Shown here in pieces: positions 1 through 8,812 of a stretch of 64,000 nucleotides of DNA. Made by a program: the position numbers and the translations under genes. The notes beneath the pieces were generated by a model, which worked only from the letters and a program-made list of their open reading frames with translations, searched no databases and had not been told where the DNA came from. The stretch is from Celeribacter baekdonensis (GTDB lineage: Bacteria > Pseudomonadota > Alphaproteobacteria > Rhodobacterales > Rhodobacteraceae): contig NZ_CP028475.1 in the NCBI RefSeq assembly GCF_003047105.1, positions 3,348,001 through 3,412,000 of the forward strand, in the 5' to 3' direction. How positions within the stretch are numbered: position 1 is the first letter of the stretch; each line of letters opens with the position of its first letter.

Positions 1-1284
1 CAACCATGTCAGATAAAGCGGCGCAACCCGGCGACCAATGGCATGAAACGGCAGAGGATGCGGTTCGGTGACGGGCAGGGCCAGCCCGCGCTCATCCTCG
101 CCATCCACAGCGCGGGCAATTTCGCGCCCCAATGCATTGCCAAGCGCCACACCGCGCCCGTTGCACCCAATCCACGTCCACCCATTCGGACCCAGTTTGT
201 GCACCCGTGGAAAGCGGTCCCAATTCATCGACAGATAACCGGACCAGACATGGGTCATTTTCGGCGGCGAAAGTTGCGGGAAACTGTCGGCCAGATTGGC
301 CGCAACCTTTTGCGCGATCCGGGCCTGAACGTCGCCGCCGCCAAGGATTGCCCCGCCGGTGATCAACCGATTTCGGGCATCATAGCGGAAAAATCGCAAA
401 TCGCCACGCGTGTCAGACACCGCCTGACGCCCCGGCAAAAGCGTGGCGCGCAAATTGTCGGAGAGCGGTTCGGTGGACATTTGCCACGAATGCACCGGGA
501 CGATGGAGCGGGCCAATCGCCGCGCAAGGCCCGGGGTCAATGCGCCGGTGTAAGCATTGGTGGCAAGGATCAGAGCGCGGGCTTTGACCGTGCTTTTGAC
601 TGTGCCTTGGGTGGTTTTGACGACCCACTCCGACCCGGTATGAGCGTAGCTCTCCACGCGGGTTTGTTCAAAAATTTTACCACCATGGCGCTCAACCGCT
701 CCGGCCAATCCGCGCGCCAAAGCCAACGGGTTGATATGCCCGCCCGAAGGCGCCAGCATCCCGCCATACCAATGATCCGTGCCCATCAATGCGCTGGTGG
801 CAGCGTGGTCAAGGTATTCGACCTCAAGCCCAAACCGCGTCCAAGCCTCCACCCGTTTTTGGCTCAGCTTGGTGCGTCCGGGGGAGTGCGCCGGTTGGAA
901 CCAGCCGGTTTGCTCGGCCTCGGCGCTGATGCTTTCCGCGCGGATTTTGTCAAACAACATCCCCGCCGATGCGCCGATGAGTTCGGCAAATTTGCGCCCG
1001 GTCTCGCCAAAGCGTGCCACCCACATATCGGGTTCGGCGGCGGTCAGCGTCGGGATCACCTGGCCGTTGTTGCGCCCAGATGCGCCCCAGCCCACAGCCT
1101 GACCTTCGAGCACCACAACATCGCGCCCGGCCTTGGCCAGGTGCAGCGCGGCAGACAAGCCGGAAAAGCCGCCGCCGATCACGACCGTGTCGGTTTCGAT
1201 TGGTCCCGTCAGGGGCGCATTGGGCGGACGTTTGGGGGCGGTGTCGGCCCAAAGCGAGGGCGGGAAGGAAACGGGGCTTTGCAT
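1..1284 (-). CDS. FAD-dependent oxidoreductase, DAO/amine oxidase type (3' end off window)
   Basis: The reading frame is open from an ATG at 1284 to the left edge (428 codons, no stop), so the C-terminus lies outside the window. Near the N-terminus a dinucleotide-binding motif (VVIGGGFSGLSAALHLAK) is followed by an acidic residue ending the second strand (VVLEGQ) and the GASGRNNGQ motif seen in DadA/PuuB-like flavoproteins. The family oxidises amino acids or amines such as gamma-glutamylputrescine; the substrate here cannot be read from sequence. It is divergent from an Lrp-type regulator 117 bases away, which suggests control by that regulator. Family assignment is firm, specific function is not. 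Confidence 0.8.
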   Translation of the reverse strand, partial: MQSPVSFPPSLWADTAPKRPPNAPLTGPIETDTVVIGGGFSGLSAALHLAKAGRDVVVLEGQAVGWGASGRNNGQVIPTLTAAEPDMWVARFGETGRKFAELIGASAGMLFDKIRAESISAEAEQTGWFQPAHSPGRTKLSQKRVEAWTRFGLEVEYLDHAATSALMGTDHWYGGMLAPSGGHINPLALARGLAGAVERHGGKIFEQTRVESYAHTGSEWVVKTTQGTVKSTVKARALILATNAYTGALTPGLARRLARSIVPVHSWQMSTEPLSDNLRATLLPGRQAVSDTRGDLRFFRYDARNRLITGGAILGGGDVQARIAQKVAANLADSFPQLSPPKMTHVWSGYLSMNWDRFPRVHKLGPNGWTWIGCNGRGVALGNALGREIARAVDGEDERGLALPVTEPHPLPFHAIGRRVAPLYLTWL

Positions 1285-1338
1285 TTCGGGTCTTTCGGTG
1301 GTGTGATGGGTAAATTCTACAGAATGGACGTTTTGGCG

Positions 1339-1351
1339 AATAGATTTCTAT
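1339..1351. promoter_or_regulatory. Candidate Lrp-family operator, AATAGATTTCTAT
   Basis: The site lies in the divergent promoter region between the FAD oxidoreductase and the Lrp-type gene. It contains a perfect 5-base inverted repeat (ATAGA-TT-TCTAT). The 12-base word AATAGATTTCTA recurs exactly at 8918-8929, upstream of the aminotransferase-liv operon. Assignment to the Lrp-type regulator is inference from position. Confidence 0.4.
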
Positions 1352-1401
1352 GGTTTACGGAAACATGGGTCTGTACTCAGAGGCAAAAGCAGCGAGGCGA
1401 C

Positions 1402-1875
1402 ATGAGCGACACAAGTTTTGATGAGATTGATCAACGCATTCTCGACATTTTGCAGGTGGACAGCGATCTGCCGATTGCTGAGGTGGCAGATCGGGTGGGG
1501 CTGAGCCCGACGCCGATTTGGCGGCGCATCAAACGCATGGAAGCGGCGGGGTTGATCCGGGGTCGCGTCGCTTTGGTTGATCAAAAACTGGCCAATGTGC
1601 CGATGACGATTTTCATCGGCGTGACCGCTCCGCGTCATGCGATGGAATGGTTCACGCAATTTCGCGCGCTGATCGAAGACATCCCGGAAGTGGTCGAGGC
1701 CTATCGTCTGACCGGGGCGACGGATTACATTATGAAGGTCGTGGTGCCCGATATTGCCACCTATGACGTGGTCTATCAGCGGATGATCGAAGAGGTGGAA
1801 TTTTCGACGGTGAACTCGTCGATCTCGATGGAGGAGTTGAAATTCACCACCGCCGTTCCGACCAAATACCTGTGA
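1402..1875 (+). CDS. Lrp/AsnC family transcriptional regulator
   Basis: A 157-residue protein, the normal length for this family. The N-terminus carries the AsnC-type winged helix (FDEIDQRILDILQVDSDL, then VADRVGLSPTPIWRRIKRME) and the C-terminus a RAM/ligand-binding fold (TGATDYIMKVVVPD). The frame stays open far upstream, but the ATG at 1402 matches the family start and follows GAGGCGA; the upstream extension is antisense to the oxidoreductase. Lrp-type proteins respond to amino acids, and its neighbours are an amine/amino acid oxidase-like gene and a branched-chain-type importer operon, so local control of amino acid use is likely. Confidence 0.9.
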   Translation: MSDTSFDEIDQRILDILQVDSDLPIAEVADRVGLSPTPIWRRIKRMEAAGLIRGRVALVDQKLANVPMTIFIGVTAPRHAMEWFTQFRALIEDIPEVVEAYRLTGATDYIMKVVVPDIATYDVVYQRMIEEVEFSTVNSSISMEELKFTTAVPTKYL

Positions 1876-1888
1876 TCTGGACGGTTGG

Positions 1889-1913
1889 GGCAGGGGCAAA
1901 GGATGCCCCTGCC
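1889..1913. terminator. Convergent hairpin between lrp-type gene and livF
   Basis: A perfect 10-base-pair stem (GGCAGGGGCA / TGCCCCTGCC) with a 5-base loop sits between the two convergent stop codons. There is no clear T-run on either side, so it may act as a 3'-end stabiliser or a weak bidirectional terminator. Confidence 0.5.
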
Positions 1914-1927
1914 GATATGTCGGATGT

Positions 1928-2644
1928 TTAAGCGGTCTCATGGACGTGGCCGCCCAAATAGGCCTCCGCCACACGCGGATCATTGGCCAAAGCCGAGGCG
2001 TCGCCTTCGATCACGATCTTGCCGTGTTCGATCACCGAGGCCGTGTCCGAAATCCGCAACGCGGCTTTGACGTTTTGCTCGACCAACAGCACGGCATAGC
2101 CCTCAGCGCGGATTTTTGACACCAGCTCGCAGATGAACCCCACCAAACGCGGAGCGAGGCCCAGCGAGGGTTCGTCCAAGAGCAACACTTTGGGTTTGCG
2201 CATCAATGCCCGGCCGATGCAGAGCATTTGCTGTTCGCCACCCGACATCGACCCGGCCTGTTGTTTCAGCCGCTCTTCGAGACGCGGGAACAGGGCCAGG
2301 ACATGGTCCAACTCCTGCCGCCCCAGTGGTCCAGCCCCGATCACGAGGTTTTCCAACACGGTCATGTTGGAAAAAATCTGACGGCCTTCCGGGGCCTGCA
2401 TGATGCCGCGATCCACAATTTCATGGCTTTTGAGCTTGGAAATGTCTTCACCGTCCAAAAGGATTTCCCCGCCCGTGGCATGATAAATCCCGGAGATACA
2501 GCGCATCAGGGAGGTTTTGCCCACCCCGTTTGCGCCCAGCACAGACACGATGCCTTGCTCCGGCACATTGACCGAAATGTCGTGCAAAATGTCCTGAATG
2601 CCGATTTTGAGCGACAGGTTTTTGATCTCAAGAATGGTGCTCAT
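1928..2644 (-). CDS. livF: Branched-chain-type amino acid ABC transporter ATPase LivF
   Basis: A 238-residue ATPase of the HAAT family. Walker A GANGVGKTS is at about residues 37-45, the signature is MSGGEQQML and Walker B is VLLLDEPSLGLAP. It pairs with LivG to energise LivHM at the inner membrane. Its start overlaps the livG stop by 4 bases, indicating translational coupling, and it is the last gene of the operon. The family also takes up urea, amides and other amino acids, so the substrate is not fixed by homology. Confidence 0.93.
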   Translation of the reverse strand: MSTILEIKNLSLKIGIQDILHDISVNVPEQGIVSVLGANGVGKTSLMRCISGIYHATGGEILLDGEDISKLKSHEIVDRGIMQAPEGRQIFSNMTVLENLVIGAGPLGRQELDHVLALFPRLEERLKQQAGSMSGGEQQMLCIGRALMRKPKVLLLDEPSLGLAPRLVGFICELVSKIRAEGYAVLLVEQNVKAALRISDTASVIEHGKIVIEGDASALANDPRVAEAYLGGHVHETA

Positions 2645-3399
2645 TCCTCATCTCCCCCAAGGTAGGCCTCTAACACGCCGGGGTCTTGGCGGACCACGGC
2701 AGGCACGTCATCGGCGATTTTCTGACCTGAGGCGAGCACCACAAGCCGTTCGCAAATGCCCATGACCAGCCCCATGTCGTGTTCGACCAACATGATGGTC
2801 AGCCCCTCTTTGTTCAGCCCGGTGATGAATTGTGCCAGTTCCGTGGTCTCGGAATCGTTCATGCCTGCGGCCGGTTCGTCCAAGATCAACAGGTCCGGTT
2901 TCATCGCCAAGGCGCGCGCGATCTCGAGGTATTTGCGCTTGCCGTAGCTGAGGTTGGCGGCGAGGTCGTCGGCGTGATCGGCCAGGCCCACCCGTTCCAA
3001 CATCTCATAGCTGCGCTCAGAGATCTCTTTTGCCCGCGCTTTGCCACCAAAGAGCGAAGAGAACGGCCCAACGCCAATCATCCCAAGCGCGCCGACGGAG
3101 ATGTTGTCGAACACGGTCATGTTGGGAAACACGCGCAGGTTTTGAAAGGTCCGCGACATGCCTTTGTGGGCGATTTTATGCGCCGACAATCCGGTGATGA
3201 CCTCGCCTTTGAACCGCACCTCGCCTGAGGAGGGCGGCGTAAAGCCGGAGATCAGGTTGAACAGCGTGGTTTTCCCCGCGCCATTCGGTCCGATCAGGCC
3301 AAACAATTCGCCTTGGTTGACCTGTGTGGTGACATCATCGACTGCTTTGAGACCGCCAAAGGCGCGGGTCAAATGATCCAGTTCAAGAATGGGGGTCAT
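2641..3399 (-). CDS. livG: Branched-chain-type amino acid ABC transporter ATPase LivG
   Basis: A 252-residue ATPase with Walker A GPNGAGKTT (about residues 37-45), the LSYGKRKYLEIARAL signature region, Walker B LLILDEPAAGMN and the LivG-type C-terminal extension. The ATG at 3399 overlaps the livM stop as ATGA, so it is preferred over a TTG two codons upstream. It forms the ATPase pair with LivF. Confidence 0.93.
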   Translation of the reverse strand: MTPILELDHLTRAFGGLKAVDDVTTQVNQGELFGLIGPNGAGKTTLFNLISGFTPPSSGEVRFKGEVITGLSAHKIAHKGMSRTFQNLRVFPNMTVFDNISVGALGMIGVGPFSSLFGGKARAKEISERSYEMLERVGLADHADDLAANLSYGKRKYLEIARALAMKPDLLILDEPAAGMNDSETTELAQFITGLNKEGLTIMLVEHDMGLVMGICERLVVLASGQKIADDVPAVVRQDPGVLEAYLGGDEE

Positions 3400-4394
3400 T
3401 TCCAACCGATGCCTTTCTCGCCTTTTTTGGCGGCCCAGCCTTGGCCAAGGACACGGCGGGCAAAGTTGAGGGCGGAGACTTCGCCAAACAGACCTTTGGG
3501 CAAAAACAGGATGGCGGAGAACATCAGCACACCGACGATGATGTTGCGAATATCCCCGACCGAGCGTAGCGCTTCAGGCAGAAGGATCAACAATAACGCG
3601 CCGATCAAAACCCCCGGAAGACTGCCCAAACCGCCAACGACAACCATGGTCAAGATCAGGATGGATTGCGAAAAGTGGAAGTCATTGGGCGAGATATAAC
3701 CCGTGGTGTAGGCCCAGAGCGCACCCGCGATGCCAGCAAAAAAGGCAGAGATCACAAAGGCTTGGATTTTCATCACGGTGACATTGATGCCCATGGCCGA
3801 GGCGCATTGATCGTCTTCGCGCAAGGAACGCAACGCATTGCCGTAATAGGAATGGCTGAGACGATTGAGCACAAGGATAGAGATCGCAACCACCCCCGCG
3901 ACGACATAGTAAATGCCCAGATCACTGTCGATCTCGAGACCAAACAGGTTGATGCCAGAGAACAACATCACACCATTCGGCCCGTTGGTCAGACCCACCC
4001 AGTTGAGGAACACCAGATAAAGCATCTGACCAATGCCCAGTGTGGCGACGGCGAAATAGATCGACATCAGGCGCATCGTGGGCAGGGCGACCAAAAACGC
4101 GATGGCGGCCGCAGAAAGGCCCGCAAGCGGCAGGCCAAGGGTGAAGCCAATGCCATGATTGGCCCCCAAAATCGCTGCCACATAGGCGCCCACACCGTAC
4201 AGTGCGGCGTGACCCAAGTGCAGCAATCCAGCCACCCCGGTGACGAGGTGAAGCGAGGCCGCGAGCAACATGAAAATCGCGGCGATGGTGGCGATCTGAT
4301 AGTAGTAGCCTTTGTCAAAACCGACGAGCAGCGCCGGGATCAGGGCAAAGGCCAAAACGAGCAGGCCGAGTTTGATGAGGAGCGATTTAGACAC
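3396..4394 (-). CDS. livM: Branched-chain-type amino acid ABC transporter permease LivM
   Basis: A hydrophobic inner-membrane permease of 332 residues with about eight to ten predicted membrane segments and the family loop containing ALRSLREDDQCASAMGIN. The likely start is the GTG at 4394, preceded by GGAGGG and overlapping the livH stop by 8 bases; a TTG at 4412 is an alternative. It dimerises with LivH to form the channel. Confidence 0.9.
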   Translation of the reverse strand: MSKSLLIKLGLLVLAFALIPALLVGFDKGYYYQIATIAAIFMLLAASLHLVTGVAGLLHLGHAALYGVGAYVAAILGANHGIGFTLGLPLAGLSAAAIAFLVALPTMRLMSIYFAVATLGIGQMLYLVFLNWVGLTNGPNGVMLFSGINLFGLEIDSDLGIYYVVAGVVAISILVLNRLSHSYYGNALRSLREDDQCASAMGINVTVMKIQAFVISAFFAGIAGALWAYTTGYISPNDFHFSQSILILTMVVVGGLGSLPGVLIGALLLILLPEALRSVGDIRNIIVGVLMFSAILFLPKGLFGEVSALNFARRVLGQGWAAKKGEKGIGWK

Positions 4395-5301
4395 GTTCCC
4401 TCCTTGCGCCAAAAAGGCCTTGCGGGAAAAAGATCAGGGTCAGAAGCAGGAAGGCATAGGCCACCATGTCAGACCAAACGGAGGGCATGAAGCTTGTCGA
4501 AAGGCTCTCGGACAAGCCCAAAATGATCGCAGAGATCACCGCACCCGGCACGGAGGACAACCCGCCCATGACCATGGCGACAAAGGCCTTGATCCCTGGC
4601 GTAAAGCCCATTGAGGGGAAGATTGCGCCGTAATACAGGCCCACCAAAATGCCCGCGAGCGCACCCATGGCGGAGCCGATGACAAAGGTGATGATGATGG
4701 TGCGGTCGGTGTTGATGCCGCAATATTTTGCCCCCAGCGCGTTGTTGGATACGGCGCGGATCGACAGGCCGATGGGGCTTTTCTTCAGCAACCATTGCAA
4801 GCCGCCGAGCATCAACAAGGTGACGCCCAGGATGATCAGGTCGCCGTTGACGATGGTGATCGGGCCGATGTGGATCGGTTTGTTGATCAGATAGGCCAGA
4901 TCAACGGTTTGGAATTGCGAGCCAAAGATCATCTCCATCGCTTCGCGGGCGATGATCGACATGGCGAGCGAAGACATCAGCGTGGCCTCCCGCATGGCGC
5001 GTGATTTCAACGAGGCCTCATCCGAGAAACGGCGGAACGGGCGAAACGCCAAACGTTCAAGGCCAAACCCGGCCAAAGCACCGGCGGCGAGCGCGATAAA
5101 GAGCACCACCAAAAGCGGCGGCCCAAAGGCCGAAATTGCCATAAGCCCGGCGAAAGCGCCAATGGTGTAGACTTCGCCATGGGCGAAGTTGACCACATTC
5201 AAAACGCCAAAGATCAGCGTAAATCCAATGGCCATGAGCGCGTAGATCATGCCCAAGGACAGACCGATGGCCAATTGTTGCAGGATATAAGGATCGAGCA
5301 C
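4387..5301 (-). CDS. livH: Branched-chain-type amino acid ABC transporter permease LivH
   Basis: A 304-residue permease with a hydrophobic N-terminus (GMIYALMAIGFTLIFGVLNV followed by NFAHGE, a LivH hallmark) and the conserved loop SIRAVSNNALGAKYCGIN. It begins at a GTG at 5301 with a G-rich ribosome binding site (AAGGGGGA) upstream. It is separated from livK by a GC-rich hairpin, consistent with lower expression than the binding protein. Confidence 0.92.
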   Translation of the reverse strand: MLDPYILQQLAIGLSLGMIYALMAIGFTLIFGVLNVVNFAHGEVYTIGAFAGLMAISAFGPPLLVVLFIALAAGALAGFGLERLAFRPFRRFSDEASLKSRAMREATLMSSLAMSIIAREAMEMIFGSQFQTVDLAYLINKPIHIGPITIVNGDLIILGVTLLMLGGLQWLLKKSPIGLSIRAVSNNALGAKYCGINTDRTIIITFVIGSAMGALAGILVGLYYGAIFPSMGFTPGIKAFVAMVMGGLSSVPGAVISAIILGLSESLSTSFMPSVWSDMVAYAFLLLTLIFFPQGLFGARRERV

Positions 5302-5324
5302 GTCGTCCCCCTTTTTGGTATGGT

Positions 5325-5360
5325 CCCCGCCCGGTCAGCCCGTAGGCCGCGCGGACGGGG
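5325..5360 (-). other. Hairpin between livK and livH
   Basis: Read on the minus strand, CCCCGTCCG pairs with CGGGCGGGG (8 of 9 positions) around an 18-base loop, immediately after the livK stop. There is no T-run, so partial termination or 3'-end protection of livK mRNA is more likely than full termination. Confidence 0.5.
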
Positions 5361-5368
5361 AGAAGGGA

Positions 5369-6481
5369 TTATTCGACTTCGACAAACACGCCGTCCACCA
5401 CAGAAGCCTTGGTCAGCTCCTTCAGCGGTTCGCCGTTTTCATCGAATGAGGTGTTGCCAGTGACGCCCGGGAAATCACTTGTTTCGGCCACAGCGTCACG
5501 CAGGCTGTCGCGGGTGAGGTCCGGGTAGGCTTTGACCACGGCGGCCAACATGATGTTCACCGCGTCATAGGCCTGTGCCGGGAACTGACCCGGGGCGTGA
5601 TCATGGGTTTTGTCCCATTCGGTGACGAAGTCCTGAACATTCGCATCCATTCGCGTCGGCAAGAAGGTCGCAGTCAACAATAGCCCTTCGGCAGCGTCGC
5701 CAGCCAATTCGATCAGCTGGTCATTGTAGGCCGCCGAGGTCGAATAGACCGGGATTTCGGCGTCAAGCTGTGCCATTTGTTTGAGGAACTGCGCGCCATC
5801 TTCATAGAAGAACCCGGTGTAGACCGCATCAGGCGCTTGATCTTCGAGCTTGGTGATGATGGAGCGGAAATCGGCCAGACCGCGGTTGAAGAATTCGGTG
5901 TAAACCACTTCGCCACCGGCGGCTTCAAACGGCTCGACAAAGCCTTTGACCACGGATTGACCCCAATCGGTCTGCTCGGCGATCACCGCGACTTTTTTGA
6001 TGCCTTTGTCCATCATCCACTGGGCGTTCACGGCGCCTTCTTGGTCTTGGGTGGTGATGTTGCGGAACTGCCATTTGGAGATTTTGGCAAAATCCGGGTG
6101 CGACGCGGTTTGCGACAATTGCACCATTCCGGCCTTTTTATAGACCTGAGCGGCGGCCATGGAGACGGTCGAGGTGAAATCGCCCAAAACGCCGACGATC
6201 TCGTCATCATCGACAAATTTGCGCGCGATGGTCACGCCTTCTTTGGCATCCGAGCGCGAGTCTTCGTAGATGATTTCGACCGGAACAGGCAATGCGCCCG
6301 AGGCGTTGAATTTGGTCAATGCGATCTCTGCCGCATCTTTGAAATCCTGGCCGTATTGGGCGGTGTTGCCGGTGAGTGGCAGTTGGTAGCCAAGTTTAAC
6401 ACTGTCTTGGGCAAAGGCTGCGACCGGGGTCAACGCGGTGGCAGCAGCAAGCAAAAGAGCCGTTCTGCGGGTGAGTTTCAT
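5369..6481 (-). CDS. livK: Branched-chain-type amino acid ABC transporter substrate-binding protein
   Basis: A 370-residue periplasmic-binding protein of the Leu/Ile/Val-binding fold. A Sec signal peptide (MKLTRRTALLLAAATALTPV, cleavage after AFAQ) precedes VKLGYQLPLTGNTAQYGQDF. The start follows a GAGGAA ribosome binding site. It captures substrate for LivHMGF. The two upstream genes (a PLP enzyme and an ATC-hydrolase-like protein) make a sulfur-containing or otherwise unusual amino acid a reasonable guess, but nothing in the sequence fixes the ligand. Confidence 0.88.
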   Translation of the reverse strand: MKLTRRTALLLAAATALTPVAAFAQDSVKLGYQLPLTGNTAQYGQDFKDAAEIALTKFNASGALPVPVEIIYEDSRSDAKEGVTIARKFVDDDEIVGVLGDFTSTVSMAAAQVYKKAGMVQLSQTASHPDFAKISKWQFRNITTQDQEGAVNAQWMMDKGIKKVAVIAEQTDWGQSVVKGFVEPFEAAGGEVVYTEFFNRGLADFRSIITKLEDQAPDAVYTGFFYEDGAQFLKQMAQLDAEIPVYSTSAAYNDQLIELAGDAAEGLLLTATFLPTRMDANVQDFVTEWDKTHDHAPGQFPAQAYDAVNIMLAAVVKAYPDLTRDSLRDAVAETSDFPGVTGNTSFDENGEPLKELTKASVVDGVFVEVE

Positions 6482-6566
6482 GGTGAGTTCCTCTGTTGGT
6501 CGAAGGTGGTGTTTGAGTGTGGTAGAGCCCGGTTGATCCGGGTCTGAGGGGGTAAACTGAGTTGGC

Positions 6567-7067
6567 TTACTCTGCCGCGACAGGGCCGGGTTCTACGATC
6601 AGGCGGCAACAGCCGGTTTTGCCCGGCTTCCAGGTTTCGCCCTTAAATGTGAACCCTGCCGCGCCAAACATGCCTGCGTCAATCGCGCCCGCCGCACGGC
6701 AGAGCATTTCAAGCTCTTCGCCCTCGCGCCCGGCGGCTTCCCAGTTGTCCTTGAGGGGGCAGCGGTGAAACTGAATCTCCATGCCTTCCGCATCGCATTT
6801 GCGCAGCTCAGGCGCAAACAGGTGGTCGCGGCAGGGGATGCCAGCCAGAAACTGCTCGGTCAGCGCTTCGATATTGGCCGGACCATGCGATTTGAGCTTT
6901 TGCCCCATTTCGGCGCCAAGGCGGTAGGTGGCTTCGCCCATCAATTCGATGGTCTTTTCAGCCCCGTACGCGTCGCGCAGCACATCAAACATATGCATGT
7001 AGAATTTCGCGCGCATCGCGTAAGCGCCGGACAGTTGTTCCAGGGTGATTTCGGGGGCGTCGGTCAT
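6567..7067 (-). CDS. L-2-amino-thiazoline-4-carboxylate (ATC) hydrolase-like protein
   Basis: A 166-residue soluble protein. The pattern of an alpha-helical N-terminus (TLEQLSGAYAMRAKFYMHMF) followed by Cys-rich segments (RKCDAEGMEIQFHRCPLKDN, EMLCRAAGAIDAGMFG, GKTGCCRLIVEP) resembles the ATC hydrolase family, whose founder opens a thiazoline ring on the way to L-cysteine in Pseudomonas. The ATG at 7067 is preceded by AGGAG. It lies between a class V aminotransferase and livK in one operon. Recognition is from remembered family pattern only, and many family members are uncharacterised. Confidence 0.6.
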   Translation of the reverse strand: MTDAPEITLEQLSGAYAMRAKFYMHMFDVLRDAYGAEKTIELMGEATYRLGAEMGQKLKSHGPANIEALTEQFLAGIPCRDHLFAPELRKCDAEGMEIQFHRCPLKDNWEAAGREGEELEMLCRAAGAIDAGMFGAAGFTFKGETWKPGKTGCCRLIVEPGPVAAE

Positions 7068-7121
7068 GTCGGTCTCCTGTTGTAAATTTATATCGGCGCG
7101 CCACACGGGCGTCTTTGGCGG

Positions 7122-8812
7122 TCAAACGGGCGGGTGAGGCATCACATCCTGTGGCATCCAAAACCCGCGCAGAGCTTCGCAATTCGGCTCAAAGAGGGGG
7201 CTGTGTTTCAATGCGGGACGCGCCCGCACAGCGGCAAGCTCGTCGGCAACCGTGAGAAACATATCCCGATGCGCAAAGGTTTTCTGTTTGGCTTGGCGTT
7301 CGATCCTCCAGAACTCTTTGAGTGTGGCAGGGGCGTCGGGTGCGCCGTTTTTGTGCCGCCACAGCCCGTGCGCCACATCCACATCATAGTCCGAAAGGAA
7401 GCGCAATCCATTGTTACATATAAACAAAATCGAAGATATGATGTAGTCAACCGTCTTGGCGTCAAAGAAGTAGTTGAACCCCAGTCGCACCCAGCCGGGC
7501 CGCATCAGGCTTTTGCCTTGCGAAATCGCGGCCTCATAGGCGGTGGCGGTCTCTTGCGGGATATGCAGCAATTCGTGACCATAAGGGCCAGCACAAGAGC
7601 AGCCCCCCGTGCCTGAATGCCAAACAGATCGTTGAGCAGAGCGACAACATAACCGTAGTGCAACATACGCCCTTCGCAGGAGATATTGAAGGACAACACC
7701 CCAAGCCGATCCGCATCCAACGGCCCAAGAAGGCTCAGACCGGGAGCGGCGGAGAGGCGGACAAACGCTTCGCTCATCATCGCGCGTTCACGCCGTTCGA
7801 TCTCTGCCGACCCCACCGCTTCTTTCAACGCCATGACAGCGCCTGCGCGGATGTCGCCGACAATGCCGGGCGTGCCCGCCTCTTCGCGCCGTTCGATGTC
7901 GCGCACATAGGTGTGGTGATCCGAGGTGACATAGCTCACCGTGCCACCGCCGGTGACACCGGGTCGATCGGAGGTGAACAGCGCCTTCTCTGCCACCAAC
8001 ACGCCGGACGCGCCGGGGCCGCCGATGAATTTATGTGAGGAATAGAAAATCGCGTCGATCCGCGCATCCGGGTCCGTGGCGTCAAGGGTCAAAGACATCT
8101 CGACATAGGGGGCCGCAGCGGCGAAATCACAAACGAAACGCGCGCCATGTTGGTGGAGCAAGGTCGCGATGGCTTTGAGATCGGAGCGCACGCCGGTGAC
8201 ATTGGAGGCGGCGGAAAAGGCGCCGATTTTGAGCGTGTCTTCTGGGTGGGCTTTCAGGCGTTCGGCCAGATGGATGAGGTCAATTTGGCCCAAAGCATCA
8301 AGGCGGATCCGCTCCATCACTGCGCCGGTTTCGCGCCACGGCAGATCGTTTGAGTGGTGCTCATAGGGGCCGACAAAGACCACCGGAGCCTCGCCCGCGC
8401 GGACCTTGGCCTCAAGATCCATCCCGCGTACCAACCGATCCACCGCCGCAGTCGCGCCATTGCCGGTGAAAATCACCACGTGATCCTGGGTCGCGCCAAG
8501 CGCCTCGGCGATGATGCCGCGGGCCTCTTCGCGCAGGGCCGTGGTTTCGCGCCCGGTGTAGGAGGTCTCGGTGTGGGTGTTGCCGTAAACCGGCAGAGCG
8601 ATGTCTGAGATGGCTGTTTCAATCATCTCAAGCGACCGCCCGGAGGCGATGAAATCGGCATAGACCAAGGGGCGCGGACCATAGGGGCCGGGGATGGATT
8701 GACCTTCGCCGATGACACTGTCGCGGATTTGAATGATCAAATCCTCTTTGGCATCGCGGTCAAAGGCGACCTGTGTCGCCGGATGTGTCGGAGTTGCCGC
8801 AGGGTGGGCCAT
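7122..8812 (-). pseudogene. Class V aminotransferase (PLP enzyme), one-base frameshift in a C6/G6 run
   Basis: The N-terminal frame (from ATG 8812, preceded by GAGGAAC) encodes a class V fold with PLP-site CDFAAAAPY and the Schiff-base lysine at about residue 261 (SSHKFIGGPGASG). At 7603-7608 the minus strand has six Gs. In the observed frame the protein ends at 7505 with an unrelated tail, whereas one extra G gives RGGCSCAGPYGHELLHIPQ and continues to the stop at 7122. The repaired protein would be 563 residues. The Cys-containing motif resembles cysteine-desulfurase-like members. It is the first gene of the liv operon. Confidence 0.85.

Noticed and set aside
43..1875. A 610-codon plus-strand frame read as one gene
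   Set aside because: Only the last 157 residues match a family (Lrp/AsnC). The upstream part is antisense to the FAD oxidoreductase, whose own frame is open with clear motifs.
7603..7608. Programmed ribosomal frameshifting as explanation
   Set aside because: No slippery heptamer with downstream structure was evident, and four other genes show the same kind of lesion, which favours sequence error.
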